A stretch of 64,000 bases of DNA from Tupaia tana (GCA_026018925.1 JAKSZU010000012.1:28571814-28635813); one strand, 5' to 3'; shown: positions 11,925 to 24,606, counted from the first letter of the stretch. Notes: generated by a model not told the origin, from the letters alone. Made by a program: numbers and translations.

Positions 11925-13840
11925 TTTTATTTACTTATTTTTTTAATTGAAAATATATATACATACATGTAATATGGAAAATATGATGCTTTGAAATATG
12001 TGTCCTTTGTGGAAAGACTTAATAGATCTCATCACACATGCATTATATCACATACTCAATATTATTTGAGGTAAGAACACTAAATCTACTCTCTTAACAA
12101 ATTTTTTATTTCATTTTTTTATACATTCAATTACTTTTTTTAGCTTACAAAGTGAATATTTCACTATGTGAACATTTCTCCCTAGTCCAGTTGGTTCAAC
12201 TATAAATAATGCATTGTTATCAACCATAGTCAGTTACCATGGTGAACAAAAGAATTCTTGAGCCTATTTCTTTTACCTAACTGAAATTTTGTATCCTTTG
12301 ACAATCTCCTCAAATCTACCACATTCTTAGCTCCTGGTAGCAATCATTTTACTCTCTACTTTCATGTGCCCATCATTTTTAGATTTCACTGAAGTGAGAT
12401 CTGCAGTGTTATCTCTTTGTGCCCGGCTTCTTTCCCTTAACTTATTGTCCTCCGGGTTCATCCATATTGTCACAAATGACAGGATTTTCTTATTTTCATG
12501 GCACGTTAGTATTCCATTGTGTATATCTATTACATTTTCTATATTCACTCATCCCTTAATGGACATTTAGGTTTATCCCATAACTCAGCTATTGTGAATA
12601 AAGCCACAATGAACATGGGAGTACAAGACGAGATCTCTTCTATATAACTCATTTCATTTCCTTTGGTCATATACCCAGGATTGGGATTGTTGGATCATAT
12701 GGAAGCTCTAGGTTTCGTTTATTTTAAAAGCTCTCATATCATTTTCCATAGTGGTTGTACTAATTAATATTCCCAAAAGGGTTCCTTTTTCTCTACATTC
12801 TTTCCAAAGCATCTTTCCTTTTCTTTTTTGATAACAGTAAATCTAAAAGGTGTGAGGTGATAATTCATTGTGTTTTTTCATTTTTAATGAATACTAATTC
12901 CATAACTTACATGGCACAATGCAATGTATTGATATATTTGAAATACATTAATTTGTTAAGACTGTCAGGAGAATTTTCAAAATGACAGAACAAAGATGAC
13001 AATGGAAGGAAAATTACTTTGTTATTTAACAAATTGATCATTTCACATACTTGTCACTTTTCGTAGTGAAAAATCAATATAATTGTAATTTACAATCCTT
13101 GATGATTAATGATATTGAGCATTTTTTCCTATACCTATTAGCTATTTGTATGTCTTCATGTGACAAATGTGTATTTAGGTCTATTTATTAAGTGGTTTCT
13201 CTCAATATTGAGATATTAAGTTCCTATATATTTTGAATATTAACCCCCATAAATTGATTTGCAAATATGTTCTTTCATTCCATCAGCTGTCTTTTTACTC
13301 TTCTGGTTATTTCCCAGAGTGTGTAAAAGCTTTGTAGTTTGACATAATCATCTTTGTCTATTTCTGCTTTTGTTGTTTTTGCTTTGGGTTTGTATTCAAA
13401 AAATTATTTTTCTGACCAATGTCATAAAGCTTTTTCCCTAAGGTTCTAAAACTAGTTTTACAGGTTCAGATCTTACTTTTAAATCTTTAATCCATTTTGA
13501 GTTGATTTTTGTCTAAAGATCTGATTTTATTTTTGTGCAAAAGGATATTCATTTTTTTTCCAGGCTCATTTATTGAAGGGTCTATTCATTCCTTATTGTT
13601 TTTTTCTTGACATCTTTGGTGAAAATCAGTTGACTGTAAATGCATGGGGTTATTTCTCAGCTCTCTCTTCTGTTCCACTAGAAATATCTGTTTTTATCCT
13701 AATACCATGCTGTTTGGATTATAATAGCTTGATAGTAGTATATTTTGAAGTCATATACTGTGATGCCTCTAGCTTCCTTCTTTTTCTCAAAATTGTCCTA
13801 ATTATTTGGTGGGGTTTTCTTGTGCTTCCATAGGAATTTT
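11925..13840 (-). mobile_element. L1, antisense, old, composite
   Basis: The 3'-UTR-like start (AAAATATGATGCTTTGAAATATG) is followed by antisense ORF2 marks: TCATATACCCAGGATTGGGATTG, GATCATATGGAAGCTC, AAGGTGTGAGGTGATAATTC and ATCCATTTTGAGTTGATTTTTG. A younger L1 3' fragment (TTATACATTCAATTAC) is inserted near 12110. Another insert near 12870-13090 contains a stretch also found at 15050. Confidence 0.75.
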
Positions 13841-13841
13841 A

Positions 13842-13930
13842 ATGGAGAAGAAGGGATTGCGGCATGGCCATCCTCCCTGGGGGGGGTGGGGGGTGATTTC
13901 TCACTTTCTGTCTCTCCAAAAAAAAAAAGA
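13842..13930 (+). mobile_element. tRNA-derived SINE, 3' half
   Basis: AATGGAGAAGAAGGGATTGCGG, GATTTCTCACTTTCTGTCTC and an A-run; 5'-truncated. Confidence 0.85.
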
Positions 13931-14230
13931 GTCAGAATTGGGGGAAGTAAGAAGTTGGTAAAAAGTTTCAGTTATAAATATTCACAGTAGCTGAAACATG
14001 TAGTAAACCATCAACTGGATGAAGAAAATATGTCACATATACAGAATGGACTACTACTCTGCTACAAAAGAACCATATCCTGTCAATTCGTACAAAGTGG
14101 ACAAACCTAGAATATGTAATGCTAAGTGAAATTAAGCCAGGCTATGACAGACAAATACTGTCCTCACTTAACAAATACCAAATGTCAGCACTCTATGGCA
14201 GAAACTGAATGATTCAATGGCATAGAAATA
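13931..14230 (+). mobile_element. L1 3' fragment, sense
   Basis: ACTACTACTCTGCTACAAAAG, GTGAAATTAAGCCAGGC and CACTCTATGGCAGAAACTG match L1 3'-end sequence elsewhere in the window (55620-55770). Confidence 0.7.
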
Positions 14231-14237
14231 CAGACAG

Positions 14238-14482
14238 TAATTTTTTTGGTAAGGTTTTTGCCATAGTGTGCATGCACTCACCAGAGAGAGAGACAGTGAA
14301 AGGGAAAGTGAGAAACCATTCCCCAGGGGATATAGCAATGCCCCAATCCTTTTTTCTTCATTATCCTATCAGGATTTTAGGCACTCATGCACGCACATGC
14401 ATGGACCATTGGGTCCAGGACTGAAACCACAGTTGGCCATGTAGGAGTCCGATACATTAACTGCCACCCACCTGCTGGCCCC
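14238..14482 (-). mobile_element. tRNA-derived SINE, diverged
   Basis: GGTTTTTGCCATAGTGTGC, GAGAAACCATTCCCC, CCAGGACTGAAACCACAG, ACCTGCTGGCCCC; reverse, full-length layout. Confidence 0.85.
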
Positions 14483-15184
14483 CAGAGAGTAGTGTTCTTT
14501 AAAGAAACAAAATGTGAGGAAGTTATTTGAAAGTATGAATAACTTATATACAGAAGTAGGATCTAGAGGAAATTTATAACTAAATATCACGGGTATTATA
14601 GAAGCAAAAAGCATGATTATAGATTATCATAAGCATTCAATAGATGAGTTACACAGCAGACTTTAAAGAGAGAACACAATTGTGAACTAGAAGATAAATT
14701 GATAATTTTAACAGAAGCTAAAGCAAGAAAGATGGAAAATAATGGCCAAAGTAACAAATTAGTATAAGAAACAAAATAAACATTTTCAAAATATGGAATA
14801 TAAATATATTCAGAAAAGAGAGAATATGAGACAAAAACAATGTTCAAGATAATGGCTGAAATTTTTCCAGAAGTGATGAAATGTATACACTGACAGTTAA
14901 GAAGCTTAGAAAATCCCACAAAGAATACATGCAAAACCAAGTACACATGGATAAAACATAATGAACACTCTGAAATACCAAAAAAGACTAAAGAAAGTCT
15001 TAAAGTAGCCAGAGATAAAGGCACAATTCATTTGCAGGAGCAAAAATAAGACTGTCAGAGAATTTTCAAAATAAAAGACAGAGCAAAGATCACAATGGGA
15101 GGAAAATTATTTTTAAGTTCTTTTAAAAAATGCTTTACAACTAAAAATTCTACACACATGAAAATATCTTTTTAAAAGTAAGAA

Positions 15185-15440
15185 GGACCAACAGATGGTT
15201 GTAATGGGTACGTCTCTGGACTCCCACATAGTCAACCACAGTTCGAGTCCCAGACCTGGCAGCTTAAAACTCACACTGGGAAAATGTGTTTGCATACCCA
15301 AATCCCTAAAGGAGGATGAAGGAGATGGAATTGTGGCATGGCCATCCCCCAAGGAGTGATTGCTCGCTTTCCATCTCTCTGTCTGTCTCTGCTCTCTGAC
15401 AAGCACACAAAACCTATAGCAAAAATCTCTCTCAAAAAAT
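15185..15440 (+). mobile_element. tRNA-derived SINE
   Basis: GGACCAACAGATGGTTGTAATGG to CCTATAGCAAAAATCTC; full-length layout. Confidence 0.88.
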
Positions 15441-15499
15441 TTTACAAAAGCAAAGAAAATAAATATATTTTCAGAAGCAAAACTCAAGGTAATTTATGT

Positions 15500-16597
15500 T
15501 TTGCAAACCTACACTAAAAGAACTTTAGTCAATGATGTTTGACTATAACTCTTTTTAAAATTTGTTACCACTTATTCTTTTTTGTGTAAATTATGTCCAT
15601 TGAATAAATGTTAGGTGATTCAGAATAAAGTTATTTCTAAAATTACCCATATTTTATGATTCATATTTATACACCATTATATAATTTTACCATATATGAT
15701 GCAAGTATTGGTATAAAAGTATATTTTAATGAATCTTTTATCTTTATAATCTAGAATGTACTTCTCTCTTTTACATAGACATTTAGAGCACAGTTCCATC
15801 ACCAGATATCTCAACACATATTATCATCTCTCACTGACCTAGTATATTCCACATTATAGATGTTACATTTGCTAATTTTAGAAGTGTTACTATTTAGAAA
15901 TCATTTCTAATATTTCAGCATAATTTCATTTAATAATTGCTAAATCCATTATTATGTGTACTGTTTTTTAGCTAGCAGTAGACTATTGTTGGATATTTAT
16001 TATTTATAAAAGATTAACAGCATTAATAAAAATGTCATGAACATAAATAATAAGCTTTTGCTACATTTTGCCTTCTAAGAGAAATATAATGTATACATTT
16101 ATACATCAATTTATGCGAAAATTATGAGACACTGATGATTTTTGTAATCATTCTGTAAAAGACAAACATTTAAATATACAGAGTACATTGGGTGAAATGG
16201 CAAAAGCAATGGCCACGAGAAGAATAAAACAGCCATTCAACACTTAAATGCATCAGGAAAAAATACTTCATCTACTATACAGAAATAACTAGTTTTCAGT
16301 CCATATTATTTCAACATTTAGTCAAGGTTATAGAGATATAAGTGACTTAAAGATATGTATTAATGTAGTCTCAGATCCACAAAACTAAGCACCAAAACAC
16401 ACTGACATCTAATGATTCGAGTTTTTTTTTAAATATGAATCAAATTATCCTGATACAGTTGCTCTAAAGATACCACTAGATGTGGTCACTTGACTAGTTG
16501 CTCAGCAGTATCTTCCCAATGCCAATGCTAAACTTCTCTTCATGCAAGGAAAAAGTTATTACAGAGAAAAGTATAATGTCCGTTTTTATTATCACAT
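15500..16597. other. 3' flank of OR gene 2
   Basis: AT-rich and homologous to 27060-28137. No further gene seen. Confidence 0.5.
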
Positions 16598-17542
16598 TCA
16601 TTTGTGCTTTGTACGGAACACATGAATCACCTGGTCCCGGATCTGTTTGGTCTTAACACCATAAATGATTGGATTCAGCACGGGTGCAGCCAGAATGTAG
16701 ACACTGGCCAGGAGGACATGGATATGGGGTGCGATGTGCTGTCCAAACCTCTGAGTGAGGACTGAGAAGAAGCCAGGGGCATAGAAGAGGATGATGACAC
16801 AGACATGGGAGCCACAAGTGTTGAGAGCTTTGTGGCGAGCATTTTGGGAAGACATGCGAAACACTGCACGGAGGATGAGTACATAAGAAAAAAAAATTAG
16901 CACAACATCTATTACCATGGTTGACATAAGGACAAAAATACCATACCAGATGTTTACTCGGATGTCATCACAAGAAACACGGGCCAAGACAATGTGCTTA
17001 CAAACAGTGTTTGGGAGGATGTTACCTTTGCAGAAAGTCAATCTTTTCAGAAGAAATATCACAGGAAAAATTGTACAATAACTTCTCAGGAAGATACCCA
17101 CACCAATTTTCCCAATAAGTGCATGTGTAAGAATAGACGTATACCTCAGTGGATAGCAAATAGCAATGTAGCGGTCAAATGCCATCACCAGTAAGATACC
17201 TGATTCATAAACGACAGTAGAGGAGAGGAAGAATACCTGAGTAATACAACAATCAAGAGAGATCTCCCCAGCATGGAACCAGAAGATAGCCAAGGCCTGG
17301 GGTACTGTGGTCGTAGAGAGGACAATGTCTGCTCCAGCTAACATGCAGAGAAAGAGGTACATGGGCTCATGGAGGCTGCGTTTTGTAAGGATGATGAAGA
17401 CAAGGAGGCTGTTCCCAAGCAGAGCAATGACATAAGAAATAAAGAAAGGAATGGAAATCCATGCATGCTGGTCCTCTAGGCCAGGGATTCCCAGCAAGTA
17501 GAAGACTGTGTGGCTAACATCAGTATGATTTAAGGCAGCCAT
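16598..17542 (-). CDS. OR52B4: Olfactory receptor, class I, OR52B4-like (gene 2)
   Basis: Intact 314-aa odorant receptor reading from MAALNHTDVSH. It has N-glycosylation site NHT, the GN motif in TM1, LHEPMYLFLCMLAGAD, MAFDRYIAICYPLRY at the end of TM3, KALNTCGSH in TM6 and LNPIIYGVKTKQIRDQ in TM7. I place the start at 17542 because this ATG has a good context (A at -3, G at +4) and gives the paralogue length. An in-frame ATG at 17572 would add ten residues and sits exactly behind a likely splice acceptor (pyrimidine-rich stretch, then CTGTAG), so it may be the first AUG of the mature mRNA. The Arg beside the EL1 cysteine in the paralogues is Cys here (SLDCCITQ). It lies in the duplication shared with gene 3. 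Confidence 0.94.
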   Translation of the reverse strand: MAALNHTDVSHTVFYLLGIPGLEDQHAWISIPFFISYVIALLGNSLLVFIILTKRSLHEPMYLFLCMLAGADIVLSTTTVPQALAIFWFHAGEISLDCCITQVFFLSSTVVYESGILLVMAFDRYIAICYPLRYTSILTHALIGKIGVGIFLRSYCTIFPVIFLLKRLTFCKGNILPNTVCKHIVLARVSCDDIRVNIWYGIFVLMSTMVIDVVLIFFSYVLILRAVFRMSSQNARHKALNTCGSHVCVIILFYAPGFFSVLTQRFGQHIAPHIHVLLASVYILAAPVLNPIIYGVKTKQIRDQVIHVFRTKHK

Positions 17543-17689
17543 GTTTGAAAAGACCACCTGGAACTCCACCATCTACAGGCAGAGACAAAAAATATAGATT
17601 ATACTCAAATATTTTCTTTGCTATCACTAGTGACTTTGGCACCTACTGACAACATTCACTTTAAAGGATGCCAATAGCTTTACTATAGA

Positions 17690-17759
17690 GTCAGTAAGTC
17701 ATGATGTATTTTTTCTCTTTCTATGCAAAATGTGCACGACTTTTCAGACAACCCAATAT
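17690..17759 (+). mobile_element. Mini-mariner (MITE), palindromic, copy shared with gene 3 locus
   Basis: AAGTCATGATGTATTTTTTC, CTATGCAAAATGTGCACGAC, TTTTCAGACAACCCAATA: two arms complementary to each other, similar in plan to primate MADE1. Same position relative to the OR exon as the copy at 29205. Confidence 0.8.
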
Positions 17760-17891
17760 AAAGGTCAATATATCATTGTTTGTTTTCTCAATGAGATATT
17801 AATCACAGAAACAAGATAAACATTTAAACAAGTAAAAAATAAAATAATAAAGTTAATATTGTTCTTGTGCAAAATAAAACATATAGCGTGG

Positions 17892-18137
17892 TACCAGCAG
17901 ATGGTGAAATGGCTATGTAGCTGGACTCCCATGTAGTCAACCATGGTTCGATTCCCAGACCCATTGGATTAAATGGGTGCGTGTGTGTGTGTGTGCGTGC
18001 CCAAGATTCCAAGAGGAGAATGGAGGAGAAGGGACTGTGGCATGGCCACCCCCCCGGGGGGTGATTTCTCACTTTCTGTCTCTCTGTCTCTCTCTGTCTT
18101 TCTGGTGAGCACATGCACCCTATAGCAAAAACCTCTT
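17892..18137 (+). mobile_element. tRNA-derived SINE with (AC)n tail
   Basis: GTACCAGCAGATGGTGAAATGG to CCCTATAGCAAAAACC; the A-tail is replaced by (CA)n at 18138-18180. Absent from duplication copy B. Confidence 0.9.

Positions 18138-18180
<43 letters not shown>
18138..18180. repeat. (AC)n microsatellite
   Basis: Pure alternating AC, derived from the tail of the SINE before it. Confidence 0.95.
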
Positions 18181-18821
18181 AGCATAACACAAGGAAGATA
18201 TAGTACACTCTGTGAAGTTTTTGAGAATGAGTAAACATCTGAAGTTACTCCCTGAAAGTAATGTAATATGCCAATAGGTAGAAGGAGTGGCAAATAAAAT
18301 CTTTCTACCGGAGAACCAAGATTGGTCCTAAAGAGTTTAGGGAGTAAGGGTTGGTCCATAGGTGAATTTGTGTGTACTAGAATGGTTGATTGCCTAATCC
18401 AGGGTCACTCTTAAAAACACAATAGCACGCAGGTTTTCACAGCTTTGATCCAGATGACTTCAGTATCCTGGAAAAATACTTTCAATCTTCCTGTTTTATA
18501 TAGCTGAAAGAATTACTCTAATTCGGAGCACGTCTCACCAGTTGCATGACCCATCTCCCCATAAGTTACTTCTTTTCCCTTCTTTCTCAAGGAGTCTAAC
18601 ATCAGAGCACCTGTGTCTTGAATAGGAGCATTCTGATCACGTCAAAAATCCCCTTTGATTCTGAACTAATGATGGCTTGAGTGTCATCCTTTTGTGTTTG
18701 AAACTAAAATCTAGCACACGAAAAAAATTGAAGTTTTCAAAACATTTCTTAACAAAACAACTCAATGACAAATATTAGATGAGTATTAGATATATTAGGT
18801 AAACCCCTCTCTCTCTTATTA

Positions 18822-19068
18822 TTTTTTAAATTTTGCTATAAAGTGTTGCCTGTGAGACAGAGATGCGGGGTGTGGGGGGAACACTGAGAATACACCCTCC
18901 CAGAAGATGATGGCCATGTTCAATCCCTCCTCTTACATTCTCCTCTCAGGATTTTGGGCACACATGCATGTGCACCCAGCTTATGCTCCAAACTGTCTGG
19001 TCCAGGACTTGAACCATGCAGCTGGACACGGGATCTAGTCGCCCTAACCACTATAACATCAGCTGGCT
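18822..19068 (-). mobile_element. tRNA-derived SINE, diverged
   Basis: AATTTTGCTATAAAGTG, ATTCTCCTCTCAGGATTTTGGG, CCAGGACTTGAACCATGC; reverse. Absent from copy B. Confidence 0.8.
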
Positions 19069-19300
19069 TGAATGAGTCCCACTTAATGTCTGAATTACAG
19101 TAATCAGGATCTGGATCCAACACAGAAACTATCTGTGAGGACTCAGGACTCATTGTCACTAAAAGTTAAAGGATGTCCTTAATCTCAGAGCCTCCCCATC
19201 CTTCCCTCCATTAGAGCACTTTCCCTTCTATTAGGACTCTGCATGTGTGACTCTGGTCACAGGAATTTCCCTGAAATTGTATCCTACAGTAATAAAAATT

Positions 19301-19312
19301 CACTTACCTGCT
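19301..19312 (-). other. Candidate splice donor of an upstream untranslated exon, OR gene 2
   Basis: The minus strand reads TTGAAGCAG followed by GTAAGTG, a near-consensus donor; the last exon base would be 19308. Paired with the acceptor just above 17572 it predicts a 1,735-bp intron, an arrangement common for OR genes with a 5' untranslated exon. The donor lies in the same duplicated stretch as the gene 3 donor. No ATG is visible just before the junction here. Confidence 0.4.
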
Positions 19313-19836
19313 TCAAGTGGAGTTCAGGGATGTTCAGCTAAAATAAGATTAGTTCATGATAGGAATCTCAAAGTGATGAAGACCAGGAAACTGAGACTTT
19401 ATGCCTTTGCCTAAAGCCCTCAGGGATGTCTATTACGTTAGGGACTACAGGTTTAGAGCTGTGCTTTAAACAACACCCTCTCTGGCCACATTTGGGTCAC
19501 AGCATCACAGCCCTAACCCTACTCACACCTCCATACTCTACAACACACCCAAGGATAAGGTAGCACATGTGCTCTTTTCAAATACTAAACTGTTCACACT
19601 ACTGCACAAATATTCCTACCTCCAATGTAATGGGAATTAGCAAATATTAATTCCATTTGTCAGCACAAATATTCAAAAATTAATATAAAGTATTTATAAA
19701 TAATGATTATGGCAAAAGAATTTCTTCCCAATTTAGACATCTTGAAATTAAATATATATTAAATATTAAATTCATTTAAACTTTGGAAATTGTAACAATA
19801 ATGTTTTTAAATAGTTATATAAGAATCCTTGAATGT

Positions 19837-20076
19837 CTTTTTTTTTTTTTAAGGGAAATTTTTGCTATATAGGGCATGTGTGTTTGCCAGAAAGACAGAA
19901 AGCGAGAAATCACCTCCCAGGGGGGATGGCCAAGACACAACCCCTTCTTTTCCTCTCAGGATCTTGGGCACACATGCACACACACCCAGAGAGAGCTTAA
20001 GCTGCTGAGTCCAGGACTCAAACCACAGTTAACTGCATGGAAATCTGGTGACATACCATTATGCCATCTCCTGGAC
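19837..20076 (-). mobile_element. tRNA-derived SINE
   Basis: T-run, TTTTTGCTATATAGGGC, head ending ATGCCATCTCCTGGA. Duplication CCTTGAATGT at 19827-19836 and 20077-20086. Confidence 0.9.
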
Positions 20077-20229
20077 CCTTGAATGTTTTTTTAAGCTCTA
20101 TTTGCTCTACATATGTTAATTGTGATCAACTATGTAAATCATTCTCCACCCCCTTCTCCTCTGGTTACAAGTAATCTACATTTAATTTTCAATTGTCTGA
20201 AATTATTTCAAAACTCCTCTTACTGATAA

Positions 20230-20990
20230 ATTTATCTCCCTTTTAAATTTTTATTATAATGTTAATTGGATATAATAGCTGTATATATTTATGGGGTGAT
20301 TTTTCAATACATGAATACAGTGTGTAATTAATAATCAAATCAGGCAAGAAACATCCACCATTGCCCACATTTTTTATTACTTACTTCAAAAGCATCCCTT
20401 CCAGCTATTTTGAAATAGACATTAAATTGTCAAAAAGGTATTCCTTCTAGTGTGCATGCTATTCTAGAATTCATTCTATTCATCTACTTGCAATTTTGTA
20501 TCTGTTAACCAACTTCTCCCATACCTCACCCTTCCTAGCTTCTGGAATTCATTCTTCTACTCTCCATTTTCTTGAGAATCAGGGGTTATAGATCCACTAA
20601 TGAGGGAGAACAGGTGGTATTTGTCTTTCATTGCCCGGCTTCTTTCACTCAGCATAATTTCCTCCAGGCTCATCCATTTTGCTACAAACAGTAGGATTTC
20701 ATATATTATTTTATGGCTGAATAATATACCATTGGGTATATATGCCACATTTTATTTACCCATTCACCAGCTGATAGAGACTTGGATTGATTTTATATCT
20801 AAACTATTGTGACGAATGCTGCAATAGATCTGGAGATACACATACCTCTTCACGACCAGAGCATTATAACTTTGCTAGAATGTGCTTCTTGACCTGGCAC
20901 ATGGTCACTTTTGTTAACTTCTCACATACATATGAAAAGACACCAATTCTCTTGTTATCCTTGCAGTCTTGGATAAATATCAAGTAGCTC
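20230..20990 (-). mobile_element. Old L1 fragment, antisense
   Basis: CTTCTTTCACTCAGCATAA, CTCCAGGCTCATCCATTTTG and GAATAATATACCATTGGGTA are typical antisense L1 3'-end sequence. Confidence 0.65.
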
Positions 20991-21130
20991 AGAACTTCCA
21001 ATTATATTATTTCCTGTGTCTTTATTAGTGTTATTAGTCTTTTATGTCCTTAATTTTTATTTATAGGGAGATGTGCCAAAGTATCCCACTATGTCATGAG
21101 ATTTGATTAGTTTTTCTTTTAATATTACTA

Positions 21131-21366
21131 TTTTTTTAATAGAGTTTCGCTATAGGGCACATGCACTCACCAGAGAGAGATAGACAGAAAGCAAGAAATC
21201 ATCCTCCATGTGGATGGCCATGCCTGTCTCTTCTCCATTCTCCTTGGGATTTTGGTCATGCATACACATGCACCACTGTGAGTTTTAAGCCTCCAGGTCC
21301 AAGACTTGAACTATGTTCAAGTATGTGAGAGTTCAGAGTCATAACCATTATGCTATTTGCTGATCC
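21131..21366 (-). mobile_element. tRNA-derived SINE
   Basis: TTTTTTTAATAGAGTTTCGC, GCTATAGGGCACATGCACTC, head ending GCTATTTGCTGATCCC. Confidence 0.88.
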
Positions 21367-21953
21367 CAGTACTATTAACTTTTACTTTATGTTTTTGAGT
21401 CTATGCTACTTGCTGCATAATATTTAGAATACTTATATATTTATACTGAATATATGTCTTAATTATTGCCCTAAAGTCCACTTACTTTTTATTAATATAT
21501 CAATATGTACCTTCTTTTGGTTAGTGTTTGTATGCTATGTGTTTTTCTCATCTTGTTCCTAAATTTTTCTGTGTCTCTATGCTTAAGATAGTTCTCTTAT
21601 TAGAAGCATATAGTTTTACTGTCATCCAATCTTGCAATCTTAAACATTTATGTAGAATATTTAGATGTAATTTTAATGTACACATTGATTTACTTGAGTT
21701 TATATTAACCATCAATCACTCTTATTTATTGTCTTCTGATCTTATGTTTAATGTTTCTTTAACTATCTTTAATGTTTGCTTTTTCTTAATCAAATAATTA
21801 TTTCCTCTGATGCTATTAACATTTGGTTATATACCTTTTTACTTGTCAGGGTTACCTTATAGATTACAGATACATATGTGATGATTGTAGTTGGGTACAA
21901 ATTATTGTATTTACCAGTTTCACTAATGCTGAAAACTTAAAATATTTTAACTA

Positions 21954-22209
21954 GGGACCAGCAGTTAGCGTAATGGCTATGTCACTGGACTCCCATGTAG
22001 TTGACCGTGGTTTGCGTCCTGGACCCAGTGGCTTAAAACTCATGCCGGGCGCGTGTGCGTGCATGCCCAAGATCCCGAGAGGAGAATGGAGGAGAAGGGA
22101 TTGTGGCGTGGCCATCCTCCCTGGGAGGTGATTTCTCACTTTCTGTCTCTCTCTCTCTGTCTGTCTGGCAAGCGCACACGCCCTATAACAAAAACCTCTC
22201 AAAAAAAAA
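21954..22209 (+). mobile_element. tRNA-derived SINE, fairly young
   Basis: GGGACCAGCAGTTAGCGTAATGG to CCCTATAACAAAAACCTC with A-tail. Duplication (T)TTTAACTA at 21944-21953 and 22210-22218. Confidence 0.92.
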
Positions 22210-22386
22210 ATTTAACTAAATGTAAGTCCTTCATATCTGTGGTGTTCTTGTTTTTATGTATTTTAATTCTATGTAGATATAAATTTTATTAAGGCGTCAG
22301 TATTATAATTTTTGTAAAATCCAATGTATATACATGAACCCAAATATTTGCTTATTTTATTATTCATCCTTCATTTCCACATTTTT

Positions 22387-22660
22387 GCTTTGTTTTCTTT
22401 TTGTTGGAGGTTTTTTTAGAGATTTTTGCTATTAGGCACATGTGCTTGCCAGAAAGACACAGAGAGACAGAAAGCGAGAAATCACTCTCCCAGGGGGGAT
22501 GGCAACACTGTAATCCCTTCTCCTCCACTCTCCTCTTAGGATCCTGGGCACGCATACACACACACTCATCATGAATTTAAGCCACCGGGTCCAGAACTCG
22601 AACCGTGCTCTAATACATGGGAGTCCAGCGATGTAGCCATTATGCCAACTGCTAGTCCCA
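22387..22660 (-). mobile_element. tRNA-derived SINE
   Basis: T-rich tail, TTTTTGCTATTAGGCAC, head ending GCCAACTGCTAGTCCC. Duplication ATTTCCACATTTTT at 22373-22386 and 22661-22674. Confidence 0.92.
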
Positions 22661-22940
22661 ATTTCCACATTTTTATCATAGATTATTTTCCTTCTGTCTA
22701 AAGAACTCTTTGTGTGGCACTTAGTGCCTATCTGCTGTAACCAATTATGTTATTTTCTATTCTGTCTGGAAAAGTTTTTCTTTCACATTTATTTAGAAAG
22801 ATATTTTACAAGGTATAATATTATACCTAGGGAGTTATTTTATGTCAGCATAATTTAAATACTATTTCATTGTCTTCTGATTGCCATTGTTTCTGCTGGC
22901 AATAAATCTCACTGGTGCTCCCTCAAATGTAATGTATCTT

Positions 22941-24606
22941 TTGTGTTACTTTTTTTTTTCTATTTCTTTTATACATTCAATTATGTTACTTAACTTACAA
23001 AGTGAATATTCCAACATGTGTACATTTCTCATCAGTCCAGGTCACCATACTAGAAAGTTATCTTCAACAATTAATAATCCATTTCTTTGTCCCATAAATG
23101 CCTTGCCTATTTTTGCCCTTAATGTCCTTCCTCAGACTCTACTCCTTCACCCACCCTCTTCCCACGCTGTATCTGGTATTCACAACCATTTACTAGTTTC
23201 TATAGCCTTTAGTTATTCAGTTTCGCCCGTAGAGTGTAGACATACATATTAAGTGGAGACATACACTGTCTCTCTCTCACTGCCTGACTTGCTTCACTCA
23301 GCAGTAAATCTTCCCTATCATCCACTTTCTGTCAAAAGCCAGAGTCTTCTTGTTTTTTATGGCTGAGTAGTATTCTGTAGAGTATATGTGTTACAGTTTT
23401 TCAATCCATTAATCTGTTCATGGGCATTTAGGTTGGTTCCATGTCTTAGCAATTGTGAATAATGCCACAGTAAATATGGATGTGCAAGCACTTTTCTGAT
23501 TAAGAATTCTTCTGTCCTTTGGGTAGCTACCAAGAAGTAGGATTGCTAGATCATATGGTAGTGCTATTTTCAGGTCTTTGAGGAATCTCCAAATTGTTCT
23601 CCAGAGTGGCTAGATCAATTTACATTCCCCCAGCCCTGTAGGAGAGTTGCCCTTTCACCCCACCCCCACCAGCACTTACCATTTTCTGTTTTTTTAATCT
23701 TAGTCTTTTTTTTTTTTTTGAGAGGTTTTTGCTATAGGGCACGTGCGCTCGCCAGACAGAGAGAGACAGAGACAGAAAGCGAGAAATCACCCCTCAGGGG
23801 GTATGGCCACACCACAATCTCTTCTCCTCCATTCTCCTCTCGGGATCTTGGACACGCACGCACACGCGGACACAGCATGAGTTTCAAGCAACCAGGTCCA
23901 GGACGCAAACCGCAGTCGACTACGTGGGAGTCCAGCGACATAGCCATTACGCTAACTGCTGGTCCCAATCTTAGTCATTTTGACTGAGGTTAGGTAGTAT
24001 CTCATTGTGGCTTTGATCTGTATCTCCCTTACAATAAGGGATGATGAGCATTTTTTCATATGCCTTTTGGCTATTCGTATTTCTTCCTTAGAGAGTGTTT
24101 TTGGTTTTTTTTTTCAGCTCATTTTCCCATCTTTTAACAGGGTTAATCATCTTTTTTAGGGACAGCTGCTTGAGTTTCTTGTGTATTCTGGTTATAAGCC
24201 CTTTATCTGACACATAGTTTACAAAAATATTTTCCCATTGTGAGGGCTGTCCATTTACATTAATTACTGTGTCTTTTGCCATGTAGAAACTTCTTAATCT
24301 GATGGAATCCCACTTGTCTATTCTTGGGATTACTGACTGTGCTTTGGGGGTCTTATTTAAGAAGTTTTTGCCTACCCCAATGTCTCCCAGAGTTTCCCCA
24401 GTGTTTTCCAGCAGGAGTTTTATATTTTGAGGTCTTAGTTTTAGATCTTTGATCCACTTTGAGTTGATTTTTGTCAAAGGTAGAGAGGTAGGGGTTCAGA
24501 TTCATCTTTCTGCAGGTGGATATCCAGTTTTTCCAGCACCATTTGCTAAAGAGGTTTTCCTTTCCCCACTGGATTGGCTGGCACCCTTTGTCAAAAATCA
24601 GTTGAC
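22941..24606 (-). mobile_element. L1, antisense, 5'-truncated, with a SINE inside
   Basis: Antisense 3' UTR (TTTTATACATTCAATTATG) and ORF2 C-terminal region. On the minus strand 24088-24477 is open and reads MTKINSKWIKDLKLRPQN...DKWDSIRLRSFYMAKDTVI, the C-terminal part of L1 ORF2p. Other marks: GTAGGATTGCTAGATCATATGG and ATCCACTTTGAGTTGATTTTTG. Confidence 0.85.
23706..23966 (-). mobile_element. tRNA-derived SINE inside antisense L1
   Basis: T-run, GGTTTTTGCTATAGGGCACG to GCTAACTGCTGGTCCC. Duplication AATCTTAGTC at 23696-23705 and 23967-23976, so it post-dates the L1. Confidence 0.93.

Larger units (their letters stand above)
15040..20250 (-). repeat. Segmental duplication, copy A (around OR gene 2)
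   Basis: Collinear with 26590-31330. Shared marks include TGAATAAATGTTAG and nearby sequence (15605 / 27170), the OR exon, the mini-mariner (17690 / 29205), TTTGGCACCTA, the donor with AATAAAAATTCACT (19290 / 30671) and GGGAATTAGCAAATATTAATTCC (19630 / 31010). Copy A alone has SINEs at 15185, 17892, 18822 and 19837. Limits are approximate. Confidence 0.8.
21380..22940 (-). mobile_element. Old L1 sequence (antisense), broken by SINEs
   Basis: Resembles 3430-5095 along its length (CTCTATGCTTAAGA, CAATCTTAAACATTTAT, CATTGTCTTCTGATTGCC). Interrupted by two SINEs. Confidence 0.5.
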